Notes: a model not told the origin generated them from the letters alone. A stretch of DNA of 64,000 nucleotides from Gammaproteobacteria bacterium (GCA_018222405.1 JAAFAI010000020.1:1-64000), one strand, 5' to 3'. Shown: positions 39,061-48,431, numbered from the stretch's first letter. A program made the numbers and translations.

Positions 39061-40512
39061 ATGCATCACACTCTGATTGTGGCAAATCAACACATCGCGC
39101 TGGACGTACCCTCATTAACCGTTTTGAGTTTTGAGCAATACCTGTCGGATTATCCAAAATGGAACGAACCGAAAACACGGGTTATTAACCTGTGTGACAC
39201 AGACCAATACCTGAGTAACGGTTATTACTGTTCATTGCTTGCCGAAGCCCGGCAGCACCGGGTGATCCCCAGTGTAAATACTATTAATGATTTACGCCTG
39301 ATTAAAGCCGGACAGGAAGGCCAGTCGCTGGTTATTAAACCTCAGGAAAAAGCCATTATCGAAAGCCTTGGTGGTGAGTTTTTTGTGTGCTTTGGTAAAA
39401 CGGAAGATAGCCGCCTGAAACGTATTGCCGCGTCTGCTTTTGGTCGTTATCCCAGCCCGTTGTTGAAGCTCACTGTTCGTCAGGAACAGGCCACGGTTGC
39501 CTGCGTATCGGTGGGCTTTAATGCGATCCCTGGTGTGCTGCAAAGCAGCTTCATTGAGCGACTGAGTCAGTATACTCAGCAGCAATGGCGCACATCGGCA
39601 AAAAGCAAACAATCCCGTTGGGACATGGCGATTCTGGTCGACCCGCAGGAATCAACGCCGCCCAGTGATAAAAAAGCCATTGCCCAGTTTGTTAAAGCGG
39701 CTGGTAAAGCTGGCTTTCACGCCGAGGTAGTCACCGCAGAAACCATCGGTGACGTTGCGCAGTACGATGCTTTGTTTATTCGCGAAACCACGGCGATTGA
39801 CCATCAGACTTACCGCCTGGCCCGCGCTGCAGAGCGTGAAGGCGTTGTTGTAATGGACGACAGTCAGTCTATTTTACGCTGTTGCAATAAGATTTTCCTG
39901 CAGGATGCTTTTAGTTATCACAAGGTGCCTGCACCGAAGAGCCATTTTGTGACCGATGCAGAGTTAACCACGTGTGAGGCTTTAATTGAAGCATTGCAGT
40001 TGCCAATTATTTTAAAGCTACCGGAGAGCTCCTTCTCCAAAGGCGTATATAAAGTGGAAACCCTGGCAGCCTTGCAGGACAAACTGGCTATGATGCTTGA
40101 AGCTTCGGCTTTAGTGTTGGCCCAGGAGTATATTTTTACCGAGTTTGACTGGCGTATCGGGATGCTCGGAGGCCGGCCTATTTATGCCTGTAAGTATTTT
40201 ATGGCGCGTAATCACTGGCAGATTTATAACCACGCAGACGGTAAATCAGACTCTGGTGACTTCGTTACCATGCCAACCTTCGAGGTGCCCAAACAGGTAC
40301 TTAAGGCAGCGATTGCGGCGGCTGATGTAGCGGGGAAAGGGCTTTACGGTGTGGACATAAAACAACGGGGCAATAAAGTTTATGTGATTGAAGTGAACGA
40401 CAACCCCAATATCGATGCCGGCATTGAAGATAAGTACCTGGGCAACGAATTGTACCTGCTGATCATGCAGGAGTTCGTCAGCCGCCTTGAACGCCGGGGG
40501 CGCCAGGCATGA
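39061..40512 (+). CDS. RimK-like ATP-grasp ligase with RLAN N-terminal domain
   Basis: Predicted amide-bond ligase of 483 residues. The first ~140 residues form the RimK-like ATP-grasp N-terminal (RLAN) domain typical of this group; the ATP-grasp fold follows at about 270-475, with LPIILKLPESSFSKGVYK (ATP-binding Lys/Ser-Gly loop), EFDWRIGMLGG and the metal-binding VIEVNDNPNIDAG (Glu, Asn). RimK relatives add glutamate or other amino acids to proteins or peptides. The next gene, a GNAT/C39 protease, overlaps by four bases, so the two likely act together. Substrate and product are unknown. Confidence 0.9.
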   Translation: MHHTLIVANQHIALDVPSLTVLSFEQYLSDYPKWNEPKTRVINLCDTDQYLSNGYYCSLLAEARQHRVIPSVNTINDLRLIKAGQEGQSLVIKPQEKAIIESLGGEFFVCFGKTEDSRLKRIAASAFGRYPSPLLKLTVRQEQATVACVSVGFNAIPGVLQSSFIERLSQYTQQQWRTSAKSKQSRWDMAILVDPQESTPPSDKKAIAQFVKAAGKAGFHAEVVTAETIGDVAQYDALFIRETTAIDHQTYRLARAAEREGVVVMDDSQSILRCCNKIFLQDAFSYHKVPAPKSHFVTDAELTTCEALIEALQLPIILKLPESSFSKGVYKVETLAALQDKLAMMLEASALVLAQEYIFTEFDWRIGMLGGRPIYACKYFMARNHWQIYNHADGKSDSGDFVTMPTFEVPKQVLKAAIAAADVAGKGLYGVDIKQRGNKVYVIEVNDNPNIDAGIEDKYLGNELYLLIMQEFVSRLERRGRQA

Positions 40513-41684
40513 ACGCAGAACATGCGCACTGGTTGCTAAGGCCGGCACAAAACAGCGATCTGGCTGCGCTGCTGGCGCTGGAAAATAGCTGTTTCAGTGC
40601 TGACAGGCTTAGCCGTCGCAGTTTCCGACATTACCTGCACAGCAGCAATGCTGAGATGGTGGTGGCTGATGCCGAAGGTGAGCTGGTGGGTTATGGATTA
40701 CTTTTGGTCCGGCGTGGCACGCTGCTGACCCGCTTATATTCGCTGGCCGTTGCGCCGCAAGCACGCGGGCAGGGGATGGCAGAAGCCATCATCGGGTATC
40801 TGGAGAAACGCGCCAGTAAACGCGGCAAGCGATATATGCGCTTGGAAGTGGCTGAGCATAATGCCTCGGCAATCAGACTCTATACCCGGTTGGGGTTTGA
40901 GTCGTTCGCGGTGACTCCGCATTATTACGAGGATGACGCAACTGCCATCCGCATGCAAAAAGCATTACCGCTGGATACACCGGATATTCAGCACAGATTG
41001 TGCCCGTGGTATCAGCAATCCACCGCATTTACCTGTGGGCCAGCTAGTCTTATGATGGCCATGGGGATGTTGGATCCTGCCATCCGCTTATCACAAACAG
41101 AAGAATTCGCGATCTGGCGTGAATCGAATACCGTGTACATGACCAGCGGTCCCGCTGGTACCCACCCATTGGGTCTGGCAATGTCTGCAATGGAGCGTGG
41201 GTTTGATGTGAAGGTGTATTTAAGTCACGAAGGCCCGCTATTTGTTGACGGCGTGCGCAATGAGCATAAACGCCAGACACTGGCCAGCGTGGAGAAACAA
41301 TTTTTGGCCGACGCAGAGGCCCGTCAAGTACCGGTATTCTACAGTAACTGGCTGGAAATTCTGGATAAGGAAGCCAATGCACCACACAGTGCGCTGATGT
41401 GCCTTATCAGTACTTATCGGCTGGATCGCTCTAAAGCGCCGCACTGGGTAGTGCTCACCGGAACCGATGAACACTGTGTATATATTCACGATCCGGACCC
41501 TGATACCGACACGGCCGTATCACGGTTCCTCGACTACCAGCACGTGCCGGTTGCCCGGGAAGACTTCCAGCGCATGACCAGTTATGGAAAGCGCCGGGTT
41601 CAGGCGGCGATTGTGATACGGCGGCGGCTTCCGGAACTGGGGAGCGGCGAATTAATGTGCAGTGATTTTGATCTGGCGGTTTAA
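40509..41684 (+). CDS. GNAT acetyltransferase fused to C39-like peptidase (DUF3335)
   Basis: A two-domain protein of 391 residues. Residues 8-152 are a RimI-like GNAT domain (LYSLAVAPQARGQGMAE acetyl-CoA loop, AIRLYTRLGFE). Residues 160-375 are a papain-like C39-type peptidase fold, with Cys176 in AFTCGPASLMMAM, His312 in APHWVVL and Asp328 in IHDPDP as the likely triad. The coupling to the RLAN/ATP-grasp ligase is conserved in many gammaproteobacteria and has been predicted to make or remove a peptide modification. Function is unproven. Its end overlaps the convergent 95-residue gene by 33 bases. Confidence 0.9.
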   Translation: MNAEHAHWLLRPAQNSDLAALLALENSCFSADRLSRRSFRHYLHSSNAEMVVADAEGELVGYGLLLVRRGTLLTRLYSLAVAPQARGQGMAEAIIGYLEKRASKRGKRYMRLEVAEHNASAIRLYTRLGFESFAVTPHYYEDDATAIRMQKALPLDTPDIQHRLCPWYQQSTAFTCGPASLMMAMGMLDPAIRLSQTEEFAIWRESNTVYMTSGPAGTHPLGLAMSAMERGFDVKVYLSHEGPLFVDGVRNEHKRQTLASVEKQFLADAEARQVPVFYSNWLEILDKEANAPHSALMCLISTYRLDRSKAPHWVVLTGTDEHCVYIHDPDPDTDTAVSRFLDYQHVPVAREDFQRMTSYGKRRVQAAIVIRRRLPELGSGELMCSDFDLAV

Positions 41685-41939
41685 CTTCCGCATAGCTTCA
41701 ACTAACTGCAGTAAATCATTAACTGTGCCTTTGAAAGCCGAACGCTTGGTGACCATCTGATTACCTGCATGGCTTAACTGGCCCTGGTTGGCCGGATCAA
41801 ACATTTCGGTTTTCTCGGCCAGAGAGTCCCACTCTGCCTGGAATGAGGCTGGGATCAGGTGACGTTTGGCCATCAGTTTGTCTCTGATTTGCAACAGTTG
41901 GCCAGTAATTAATGTTTGATTTTTCGGTGTATCTGTCAT
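41652..41939 (-). CDS. 95-residue hypothetical protein
   Basis: Small soluble protein starting at the ATG at 41939, which follows GAGGAAAA at good spacing; an upstream in-frame codon is less likely. It is helix-rich and polar (MTDTPKNQTLITGQLLQI, KLMAKRHLIPASFQAEWDSL) with no cysteine or membrane segment. I recognise no family. The last 33 bases overlap the end of the GNAT/C39 gene on the other strand. The good ribosome site makes it probable. Confidence 0.65.
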   Translation of the reverse strand: MTDTPKNQTLITGQLLQIRDKLMAKRHLIPASFQAEWDSLAEKTEMFDPANQGQLSHAGNQMVTKRSAFKGTVNDLLQLVEAMRKLNRQIKITAH

Positions 41940-42046
41940 GGTTATTTTCCTCACTTCAATCGCATGGCCCTTGAAAGTGGGGCGTTTAGCGATACTGGAT
42001 AAATATTAATCGATAAATTGTAAATAAAAGGTGTATACCATGATGA

Positions 42047-42085
42047 TCAGGTAGCAATTTTGATACCTGAATAATCACTCAGGTA
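42047..42085. repeat. Three-armed switching inverted repeat
   Basis: TCAGGTA (42047-42053), TACCTGA (42064-42070) and TCAGGTA (42079-42085) lie in a row, so the middle arm can pair with either neighbour. It lies in the gap past the 3' end of the DUF2937 gene. No T tract follows either hairpin on the minus strand, so it is not a clear terminator. Confidence 0.5.
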
Positions 42086-42092
42086 TAAAAAA

Positions 42093-42608
42093 TTAATGGC
42101 CGAAGACCTGAAGGTGCTTTTTACGTCGGTGGCGAAGCCAGGCTACGGGTAACCAGAGCAGTAAGTACAGGCTAAGAGAGGTGATTAGCGCAGAGCCAAT
42201 AGCCTGCGGTTTGAGTGGCAAAGATGGCTGGTAAAGGTTTAGCACCTGAGCGAGTCGCTGGTACTGGGCAGGTTGAGCAAAATACCAGGCTTGCTCAAAG
42301 TAGTTGCTGGTACGCAGGTTCTCCAAAGCTTGCTGGGCCTCTTTATGCGCCAGCAACACTGTTTGCTTGTGCTGAGCATCATCACGCACCAGAGCGTCCT
42401 GATTGGCCTGCAGGGCAATGAGCATGGCGTTGATATCGGTGTAGCCGTAGGTGTCGGCCAGTTGCTGATAGTGATCTACCTCGGCCTGAGTGGCATCCAC
42501 ATAGCCACTGAGATATTGCACATAATGGTCGGTGATAATCGGAACCTGTAGCATCAGGATAAGCAGCGCGGCAAACACTATCTTGTCGATTAATCGCAGG
42601 ATAATCAT
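42093..42608 (-). CDS. DUF2937 family membrane protein
   Basis: A 171-residue protein with an N-terminal helix (about 8-27) and a C-terminal helix (about 138-157), enclosing a helical, Gln-rich periplasmic region (DHYVQYLSGYVDATQAEVDHYQQLAD). This layout and the LIDKIVFAALLIL/HYVQYLSGYVD features match DUF2937, a family of unknown function. It lies 22 bases downstream of bioA on the same strand. Confidence 0.75.
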   Translation of the reverse strand: MIILRLIDKIVFAALLILMLQVPIITDHYVQYLSGYVDATQAEVDHYQQLADTYGYTDINAMLIALQANQDALVRDDAQHKQTVLLAHKEAQQALENLRTSNYFEQAWYFAQPAQYQRLAQVLNLYQPSLPLKPQAIGSALITSLSLYLLLWLPVAWLRHRRKKHLQVFGH

Positions 42609-42630
42609 TGATTGCGCGCTCCTTAATGCC

Positions 42631-43917
42631 TTAACCGTAAGTAGTGCTCAGGCAGTGATAGATGGCATCACTTAAGCGACTGAGCTGCTCAGAGGAAATG
42701 ACGTAGGGAGGCATAACATACACCAGCTTGCCAAACGGCCGGATCCACACTCCATTTTTTACCAACAAAGGCTGTAAACGTTTCATATCCACCGGGTGTT
42801 TGGTTTCCACTACGCCTATCGCACCCAATACTCTGACATTCTGTACACAGGCAAGTTCATTACAGCGGGTTAATTCGGTTTTAAGCTGGGTTTCAATGCC
42901 TTGCACCTGTACCTGCCAGTCACCCTGATTAATCAGTGATAAGCTTGCACCAGCCACCGCGCAGGCCAGCGGGTTACCCATAAATGTGGGGCCGTGCATA
43001 AACACGCCGGGACTGCCCTCACAAACACCGCGCGCCACATCCTCAGTGCACAGGGTAGCCGCCAGCGTCATGTAGCCGCCGGTCAGAGCCTTGCCCACAC
43101 ATAGGATGTCCGGGCTAATTTCGGCATGATCGCAGCCAAACAGTTTACCGGTGCGACCGAATCCGGTCGCAATTTCATCGCAAATCAGTAATACATCGTA
43201 GGTATCGCAAAGCTGACGACAACGGCGTAAATATTCGGGATGATAGAACCGCATGCCGCCAGCGCCTTGCACAACAGGCTCAAGGATCAACGCCGCCAGC
43301 TCTTCGTGATGACGGGCAAAAAGTTCTTCCAGTGGCAGAATGTCGTCTTCACTGAAGGCCTGACCAAAGCGGGTTTGTGGCGCTGGGGCAAAAACGTGCT
43401 TGGTAAGGCTGTTGGTAAACAGGCTGTGCATGCCATTAACCGGATCACAAACCGACATAGCAGCAAAGGTATCGCCGTGATAACCATTACGGGGCGCAAT
43501 AAGACGTGACTTTTCCGGTCGGCCCTGACATGACCAGTACTGTACGGCCATTTTAATGGCCACTTCCACCGATACTGAGCCGGAGTCAGCCAGAAATACT
43601 CGCTCAAGGCCTGCTGGTGCCATACCAAGCAGTTGCCGGCACAGGTTAACGGCTGGTTCGTGGGTCAGCCCGCCAAACATGACATGGCTAAATTTATCGA
43701 TTTGCTGGTGGGCGGCGGCATTTAGTGCCGGATGATTGTATCCGTGGATAGCGGCCCACCAACTGGACATGCCGTCAACCAGGGTCTCTCCCGAGGTCAG
43801 GGTAATTTCGGCACCGCTGGCGCCACTGACCTCAAAACAGGGCAAGGGATCGATGGCAGAGGTATAAGGATGCCAGATATGTTGTTGGTCAAATTCTTTG
43901 TTGGTTAAATTGTGCAC
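42631..43917 (-). CDS. bioA: Adenosylmethionine-8-amino-7-oxononanoate aminotransferase
   Basis: Converts KAPA to DAPA with SAM as amino donor in biotin synthesis. I chose the GTG at 43917 because it gives 428 residues, the E. coli BioA size (429), and an N-terminus of the same length before FDQQHIWHPYTS; the ATG at 43968 would place the BirA-like operator inside the coding region. Motifs: DGMSSWWAAIHGYNHP, FLADSGSVSVEVA, ICDEIATGFGRTG and the PLP lysine in CVGKALTGGY. It is divergent from bioB. The start remains uncertain because no ribosome site is obvious. Confidence 0.95.
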   Translation of the reverse strand: MHNLTNKEFDQQHIWHPYTSAIDPLPCFEVSGASGAEITLTSGETLVDGMSSWWAAIHGYNHPALNAAAHQQIDKFSHVMFGGLTHEPAVNLCRQLLGMAPAGLERVFLADSGSVSVEVAIKMAVQYWSCQGRPEKSRLIAPRNGYHGDTFAAMSVCDPVNGMHSLFTNSLTKHVFAPAPQTRFGQAFSEDDILPLEELFARHHEELAALILEPVVQGAGGMRFYHPEYLRRCRQLCDTYDVLLICDEIATGFGRTGKLFGCDHAEISPDILCVGKALTGGYMTLAATLCTEDVARGVCEGSPGVFMHGPTFMGNPLACAVAGASLSLINQGDWQVQVQGIETQLKTELTRCNELACVQNVRVLGAIGVVETKHPVDMKRLQPLLVKNGVWIRPFGKLVYVMPPYVISSEQLSRLSDAIYHCLSTTYG

Positions 43918-43919
43918 AG

Positions 43920-43952
43920 TGGTAAAGCTTAAAATGTTAATTTGGTTGACAA
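43920..43952. promoter_or_regulatory. BirA-like operator between bioA and bioB
   Basis: TGGTAAAGC (43920-43928), 15 bases, GGTTGACAA (43944-43952) resembles the proteobacterial BirA operator TTGTAAACC-N14/16-GGTTTACAA at seven and eight of nine positions. The right half overlaps the bioB -35 box, the expected position for repression by biotinyl-AMP-bound BirA. Confidence 0.7.
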
Positions 43953-43973
43953 GTCTTTGCTGGGGCATAGACT
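43946..43973 (+). promoter_or_regulatory. Probable bioB promoter
   Basis: Perfect -35 TTGACA (43946-43951), 16-base spacer and -10-like TAGACT (43968-43973), placing the start about 30 bases ahead of the bioB ATG. It overlaps the BirA-like operator. Confidence 0.6.
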
Positions 43974-44006
43974 AAGCGACCAGACAATAAGAGTAAAGGA
44001 TAGGCG

Positions 44007-45101
44007 ATGCTGGCATCACAACATAATAGCACTGAAACGGTCGTTCGACATGACTGGACCCGGGAAGAAGTGGAGGCATTGTATGCAATGCCCTTCAACG
44101 ATTTGTTATTTAAAGCTCAGGTGGTTCATCGTCAGCATTTCGACCCTAATCAGGTGCAGGTGAGCACACTGTTATCCATCAAAACCGGCGCGTGCCCGGA
44201 AGATTGCAAATACTGCCCACAAAGTGCCCGCTATGATACCGGCCTTGAAAAAGAACGTCTGCTGGAAATCGAAAAGGTTATTGAACGCGCTAAAGAAGCT
44301 AAACAAACCGGTTCTACCCGTTTTTGTATGGGCGCTGCCTGGCGTAACCCTAAAGAGCGTGATATGCCTTACCTTACCCAAATGGTCGCCGAGGTGAAGG
44401 CGATGGGTCTGGAAACCTGCATGACGTTGGGTATGTTAACCCGCGACCAGGCGGTTGCACTCAAACAGGCTGGTCTGGATTACTACAATCATAACCTGGA
44501 TACCTCGCCGGAGTTTTATGGCGATATCATTACCACCCGTACCTACCAGGATCGTCTCGATACCCTGCAAAATGTCCGCGAGGCAGGTATGAACGTGTGC
44601 TCGGGTGGCATTGTCGGCATGGGTGAAACGCTGGCCGACCGCGCATCGCTGCTTATTCAACTGGCGAATTTGCCGGAGCAGCCGCAGAGTGTGCCGATTA
44701 ACATGCTGGTTAAGGTCGATGGCACGCCGCTGGACAAACTGGATGATATGGAGCCCTTTGATTTTATCCGTACCATTGCAGTAGCGCGTATCATGATGCC
44801 CAAGTCCCATGTTCGCCTGTCGGCGGGTCGTGAACAAATGAATGAGCAAATGCAGGCGCTGTGTTTTATGGCCGGTGCCAATTCCATTTTTTACGGTTGT
44901 AAGCTGCTCACCACTTCAAATCCGGATACGCACGAGGACGTGGTGTTATTTAAAAAGCTGGGCATTAATTCTGAGCGCACCCGGGAGTATTCTGATGAAG
45001 CCCACCAACTGGCGCTGGAAGAAGCTATCGAACAACAAAATGCCCCGCAGTCTGAACTGTTTTATGACGCCACCGAAAAAGGTCAAACTGAGTCTGCATA
45101 A
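44007..45101 (+). CDS. bioB: Biotin synthase
   Basis: Radical SAM enzyme that inserts sulfur into dethiobiotin. The 364 residues show the radical SAM cluster motif [10 protein letters not shown] (C63, C67, C70) and the cysteines and arginine of the second cluster region ([33 protein letters not shown]). AAAGGA lies upstream. Its TAA shares its last A with the bioF ATG. Confidence 0.98.
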   Translation: MLASQHNSTETVVRHDWTREEVEALYAMPFNDLLFKAQVVHRQHFDPNQVQVSTLLSIKTGACPEDCKYCPQSARYDTGLEKERLLEIEKVIERAKEAKQTGSTRFCMGAAWRNPKERDMPYLTQMVAEVKAMGLETCMTLGMLTRDQAVALKQAGLDYYNHNLDTSPEFYGDIITTRTYQDRLDTLQNVREAGMNVCSGGIVGMGETLADRASLLIQLANLPEQPQSVPINMLVKVDGTPLDKLDDMEPFDFIRTIAVARIMMPKSHVRLSAGREQMNEQMQALCFMAGANSIFYGCKLLTTSNPDTHEDVVLFKKLGINSERTREYSDEAHQLALEEAIEQQNAPQSELFYDATEKGQTESA

Positions 45102-46276
45102 TGGCCTTTGAATTTATTGATACGCAGTTATCTGAGCGCCAGCAGCAGGGCTACTATCGCCAGCGCACCGCCATCGACTATGAGCGGGATGGCGTTATTG
45201 CCGTTGATGGTAAGCATTATCTTAATTTCGGCAGCAATGATTATTTAGGACTGCGTCACGACCAGGGCGTGTTGCAGGCCTGGGTTGAAGGACTGGCGCA
45301 ATTTGGTGCTGGCAGCGGTGCTTCACCGTTGGTAACAGGTTACAGCGTAGCTCACCGTGAGCTTGAACTTATGCTGGCTGACGCGTTGGGCTATGATGCG
45401 GTGCTGTTGTTTAACTCTGGCTTTGCGGCCAATCAGGCCGTTTGTCAGGCGCTATTTGCTGCGTCTGGCGAGATTATTGCTGATAAATTTATGCACGCCT
45501 CGTTTATTGAAGGGGCGCTTTCAAGTCAGGGCAACCTGCGCCGCTTTGCACATAACGATACTGCTCACCTCGAAACCCTGTTGACTAAGAGCGAAGGGCC
45601 AAACCGACTGATTGCCTCGGAAGGGGTGTTCAGCATGGATGGTGATAGTCCTGATATCAGTGCTTTGGTCAGCTGCGCCAAACAGTCTGATAGCTGGCTG
45701 ATGCTGGATGATGCCCATGCTTTTGGCGTGACCGGCGATAACGGTTTGGGCTCTGTGGAAACTTATGCCCTCAAACAACTGGATTGTCAGATTATTATGG
45801 GCACCTTCGGCAAAGCCGTGGGCACTGCCGGTGCATTTGTGGCGGGTAGCCATAGCCTGATTGATTATCTGGTTAATTATGCGCGTCACTATATTTACTC
45901 TACGGCCTTTCCGCCGGCCCAGGCGGTTGCTACCATTTACGCGTTGAACTGCGTGACCACTGGTCCCCAGCGCGAGCAGCTGCACGGTAATATTGCCTAT
46001 CTTAAACAGCGCGCCAGGCAGGAAGGCCTGACACTGCTTAACTCAGACAGTGCAATTCAGCCTCTCATTGTGGGCGACCCCGAAATGGCCCGCCAATACT
46101 CCAAAGCATTGTCGGAAAGGGGAGTATGGGTGCCGGCCATTCGCCATCCAACGGTGCCGAAAGGCTCAGATCGACTGCGCATTACACTCAGTGCCGTGCA
46201 CACAAATCAGGATATCGACGCCCTTGTAGACGGACTAACCCTGGTGCGTCAGGAGTTACAGCATGGCCCTGATTGA
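45101..46276 (+). CDS. bioF: 8-amino-7-oxononanoate synthase
   Basis: PLP enzyme condensing pimeloyl-ACP with L-alanine to KAPA. Of 391 residues, NFGSNDYLGLRHD, GAGSGASPLVTGYS, LLDDAHAFGVTG and the PLP lysine in IMGTFGKAVGTAGAF (about K236) are diagnostic. It overlaps bioB by one base and bioC by 14. Confidence 0.97.
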   Translation: MAFEFIDTQLSERQQQGYYRQRTAIDYERDGVIAVDGKHYLNFGSNDYLGLRHDQGVLQAWVEGLAQFGAGSGASPLVTGYSVAHRELELMLADALGYDAVLLFNSGFAANQAVCQALFAASGEIIADKFMHASFIEGALSSQGNLRRFAHNDTAHLETLLTKSEGPNRLIASEGVFSMDGDSPDISALVSCAKQSDSWLMLDDAHAFGVTGDNGLGSVETYALKQLDCQIIMGTFGKAVGTAGAFVAGSHSLIDYLVNYARHYIYSTAFPPAQAVATIYALNCVTTGPQREQLHGNIAYLKQRARQEGLTLLNSDSAIQPLIVGDPEMARQYSKALSERGVWVPAIRHPTVPKGSDRLRITLSAVHTNQDIDALVDGLTLVRQELQHGPD

Positions 46277-47063
46277 ACCGCTCACAGCTGTGCAACAGGC
46301 AACTGCAAAAGACGATGTGGCCAGGCGCTTCAGTGGCGCAGCCAGACAGTATGATGAAATAGCCAATATTCAGGCGCAAATAGCCACCGTAGCGCTTGCC
46401 CGTTTACCTGACCAGCCCATTGATAACGCGCTGGATATTGGTTGTGGCACCGGCCGTCACACGAACTGCTTAAGCCGCATAGCCACGACAATAATCGGGC
46501 TCGATTTGGCTGCAGGTATGTTAGCGCAGGCTCAGCGCCATTATCCCGCTATCCGTTTTGTTCAGGGCGATGCCGAGCAACTGCCCTGGCAGAGCGCCGC
46601 TTTTGATGTGGTGTTTTCTTCCATGGCATTACAGTGGTGCCGTTGTCCGCAAACCGCTCTTAATGAAATATCCCGAGTTTTACACCCTGCTGGTCGCGCT
46701 GAACTGGCCATTATGGTGGAGGGGTCTTTGGCTGAATTACGCCGGGCAAGTCGCGCTGCCGGGGTATCGCTACACATTAATGATTTGTTCACGGCAAGCG
46801 ATTGGCTTAATGCACTGAGGAAGACCGGTTTGAACTATGCTTCACATGAACTTGTTGAGTACAGCGATGAGTTTGCCGGCGTTTTTGCCCTGTTGCGCTC
46901 CATTAAAGGCGTTGGGGCAGGCAGCAGCGCGCCGGGCGCTAAGCGTCAGGCGCTCACCCGTAAAGCGCTAAGCCAACTTGAAGCCGCGATGCCACGCAAT
47001 GAGCAGGGGCGGTTAACTAACACTTATACCGTATTACATCTGACGCTGGAGAAACCACTGTGA
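46263..47063 (+). CDS. bioC: Malonyl-ACP O-methyltransferase
   Basis: Methylates malonyl-ACP to start pimelate-chain assembly for biotin. The 266 residues are a class I SAM methyltransferase: ALDIGCGTGRHT is motif I, IIGLDLAAGML motif II, VVFSSMALQWC motif IV. It begins inside bioF and overlaps bioD by four bases. No bioH-type esterase gene is in the window. Confidence 0.95.
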   Translation: MALIEPLTAVQQATAKDDVARRFSGAARQYDEIANIQAQIATVALARLPDQPIDNALDIGCGTGRHTNCLSRIATTIIGLDLAAGMLAQAQRHYPAIRFVQGDAEQLPWQSAAFDVVFSSMALQWCRCPQTALNEISRVLHPAGRAELAIMVEGSLAELRRASRAAGVSLHINDLFTASDWLNALRKTGLNYASHELVEYSDEFAGVFALLRSIKGVGAGSSAPGAKRQALTRKALSQLEAAMPRNEQGRLTNTYTVLHLTLEKPL

Positions 47064-47725
47064 CCCAGGCTTTTTTCGTTACCGGCACTGATACCGAAGT
47101 AGGTAAAACCTATGTAAGCGCAATGTTACTTAAGGCCGCGGTAATGGCCGGCAAACGAGCCATCGGCTACAAGCCTGTGGCGGCTGGCTGTGAATGGCAG
47201 AACGGCCAGTGGCAAAACGAGGATGCGTTAGCCTTACAGCAAGCGTCTAATGTTGCTTTAACACTTGACGAAGTAAATCCAGTGGCGCTGGAGCCGGCGA
47301 TTGCGCCGCATATTGCCGCCGAGCTTGCCAGTCAGCCAATCAGTGAAGTTGTAATTAAAAATGGCTTTGATCATCTGCTCAGCAAGCAAGCTGATATATT
47401 GCTGATGGAAGGTGCTGGTGGCTGGCGTTTACCCATTGGTAATCAACGCTATTTAAGTGACGTGGTGAAAGCCCTTCAGCTTGATGTGATCATTGTGGTC
47501 GGCATGCGGCTTGGCTGCCTGAACCATGCGTTGCTGACCGCCGAAGCCGTAATGGCTGACGGCCTCAATATTAAAGGCTGGGTGGCCAATACACTGACAT
47601 CCGATATGCCTTACTTTAGTGAAAATCTGGCGACGCTCGAGCAACTCATGCCGGCGCCGCGTCTGGCTACTATTCCTTACCAGTCGGCGCCGGATTTTGC
47701 TGCACTGAGTAAGGTCTTCAACTGA
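47060..47725 (+). CDS. bioD: Dethiobiotin synthetase
   Basis: ATP-dependent ring closure of DAPA with CO2. The 221 residues start at a GTG overlapping the bioC stop. The P-loop is GTDTEVGKTYVS (8-19), with KPVAAGCE and MEGAGGWRLPI for substrate and magnesium. Last gene of bioBFCD; its end overlaps pepE by eight bases. Confidence 0.97.
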   Translation: MTQAFFVTGTDTEVGKTYVSAMLLKAAVMAGKRAIGYKPVAAGCEWQNGQWQNEDALALQQASNVALTLDEVNPVALEPAIAPHIAAELASQPISEVVIKNGFDHLLSKQADILLMEGAGGWRLPIGNQRYLSDVVKALQLDVIIVVGMRLGCLNHALLTAEAVMADGLNIKGWVANTLTSDMPYFSENLATLEQLMPAPRLATIPYQSAPDFAALSKVFN

Positions 47726-48431
47726 TATAGTTGGTCAAATCCTGGCCCGGCGCGATAGGGGTTTTATCATCGCCGTGAAAACAAAATCCTTCCAGTTCAC
47801 CTAACAAAGTAAGCCGCCCTTCAGTATATTGCAGCGCAGTGCCTTCACGGATAGCCAGCACGGGTGTTTCGGGATTAAGCCGGGTAAATTCAAATAATCG
47901 GTCATCCCGGGTTTCGCCGTTATGTCCGGGCGGCTGATAATCGGTATAGTGCGGATTCAACTGGCAGCGCACAACATTAAGCGCCGCAAAAGAGGGCGGC
48001 TCAATAATCGGCATATCATTGGTCGTGCGGATACTGTTGCCGCAAATATTACTGCCCGCGCTCCAGCCGATGTAAGGCATGCCCTGGCTTATCTGGCGCT
48101 GCAGAGGCGCTAGTAATGATTGCTCATACAGCTCATTGAGTAAGTTAAAGGTGTTACCACCACCCACCAGCACCGCGTTAGCAGAGGTGATGGCCTCCTG
48201 CGGGTCATCACAGGTATGGATACCGGTAATGTTAAGCTGTGGGAGGGCCTCGCGGACTTTTTCGACATAGTCATCCCAGCCCAGCGTGACCCCGGCAAAC
48301 GGAATAAACAAGACGTCCTTTGCTTCGCCCAGGTGGTGCGAAATCATCTCGCGGGCATGGGTCAGGTACTCTTCGTCACCCATCCGGGAGCTGGATAACA
48401 TGAGCACGTGTGGTTTAGAATCTGTCGGCAT
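47718..48431 (-). CDS. pepE: Peptidase E (alpha-aspartyl dipeptidase)
   Basis: Serine peptidase (S51) cleaving Asp-X dipeptides, cytosolic. The 237 residues have the nucleophile elbow GWSAGSN (Ser about 121) and VGGGNTF ahead of it, NPHYTD and the acidic C-terminal motifs. Convergent with bioD. Length matches E. coli PepE (229). Confidence 0.93.
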   Translation of the reverse strand: MPTDSKPHVLMLSSSRMGDEEYLTHAREMISHHLGEAKDVLFIPFAGVTLGWDDYVEKVREALPQLNITGIHTCDDPQEAITSANAVLVGGGNTFNLLNELYEQSLLAPLQRQISQGMPYIGWSAGSNICGNSIRTTNDMPIIEPPSFAALNVVRCQLNPHYTDYQPPGHNGETRDDRLFEFTRLNPETPVLAIREGTALQYTEGRLTLLGELEGFCFHGDDKTPIAPGQDLTNYIS

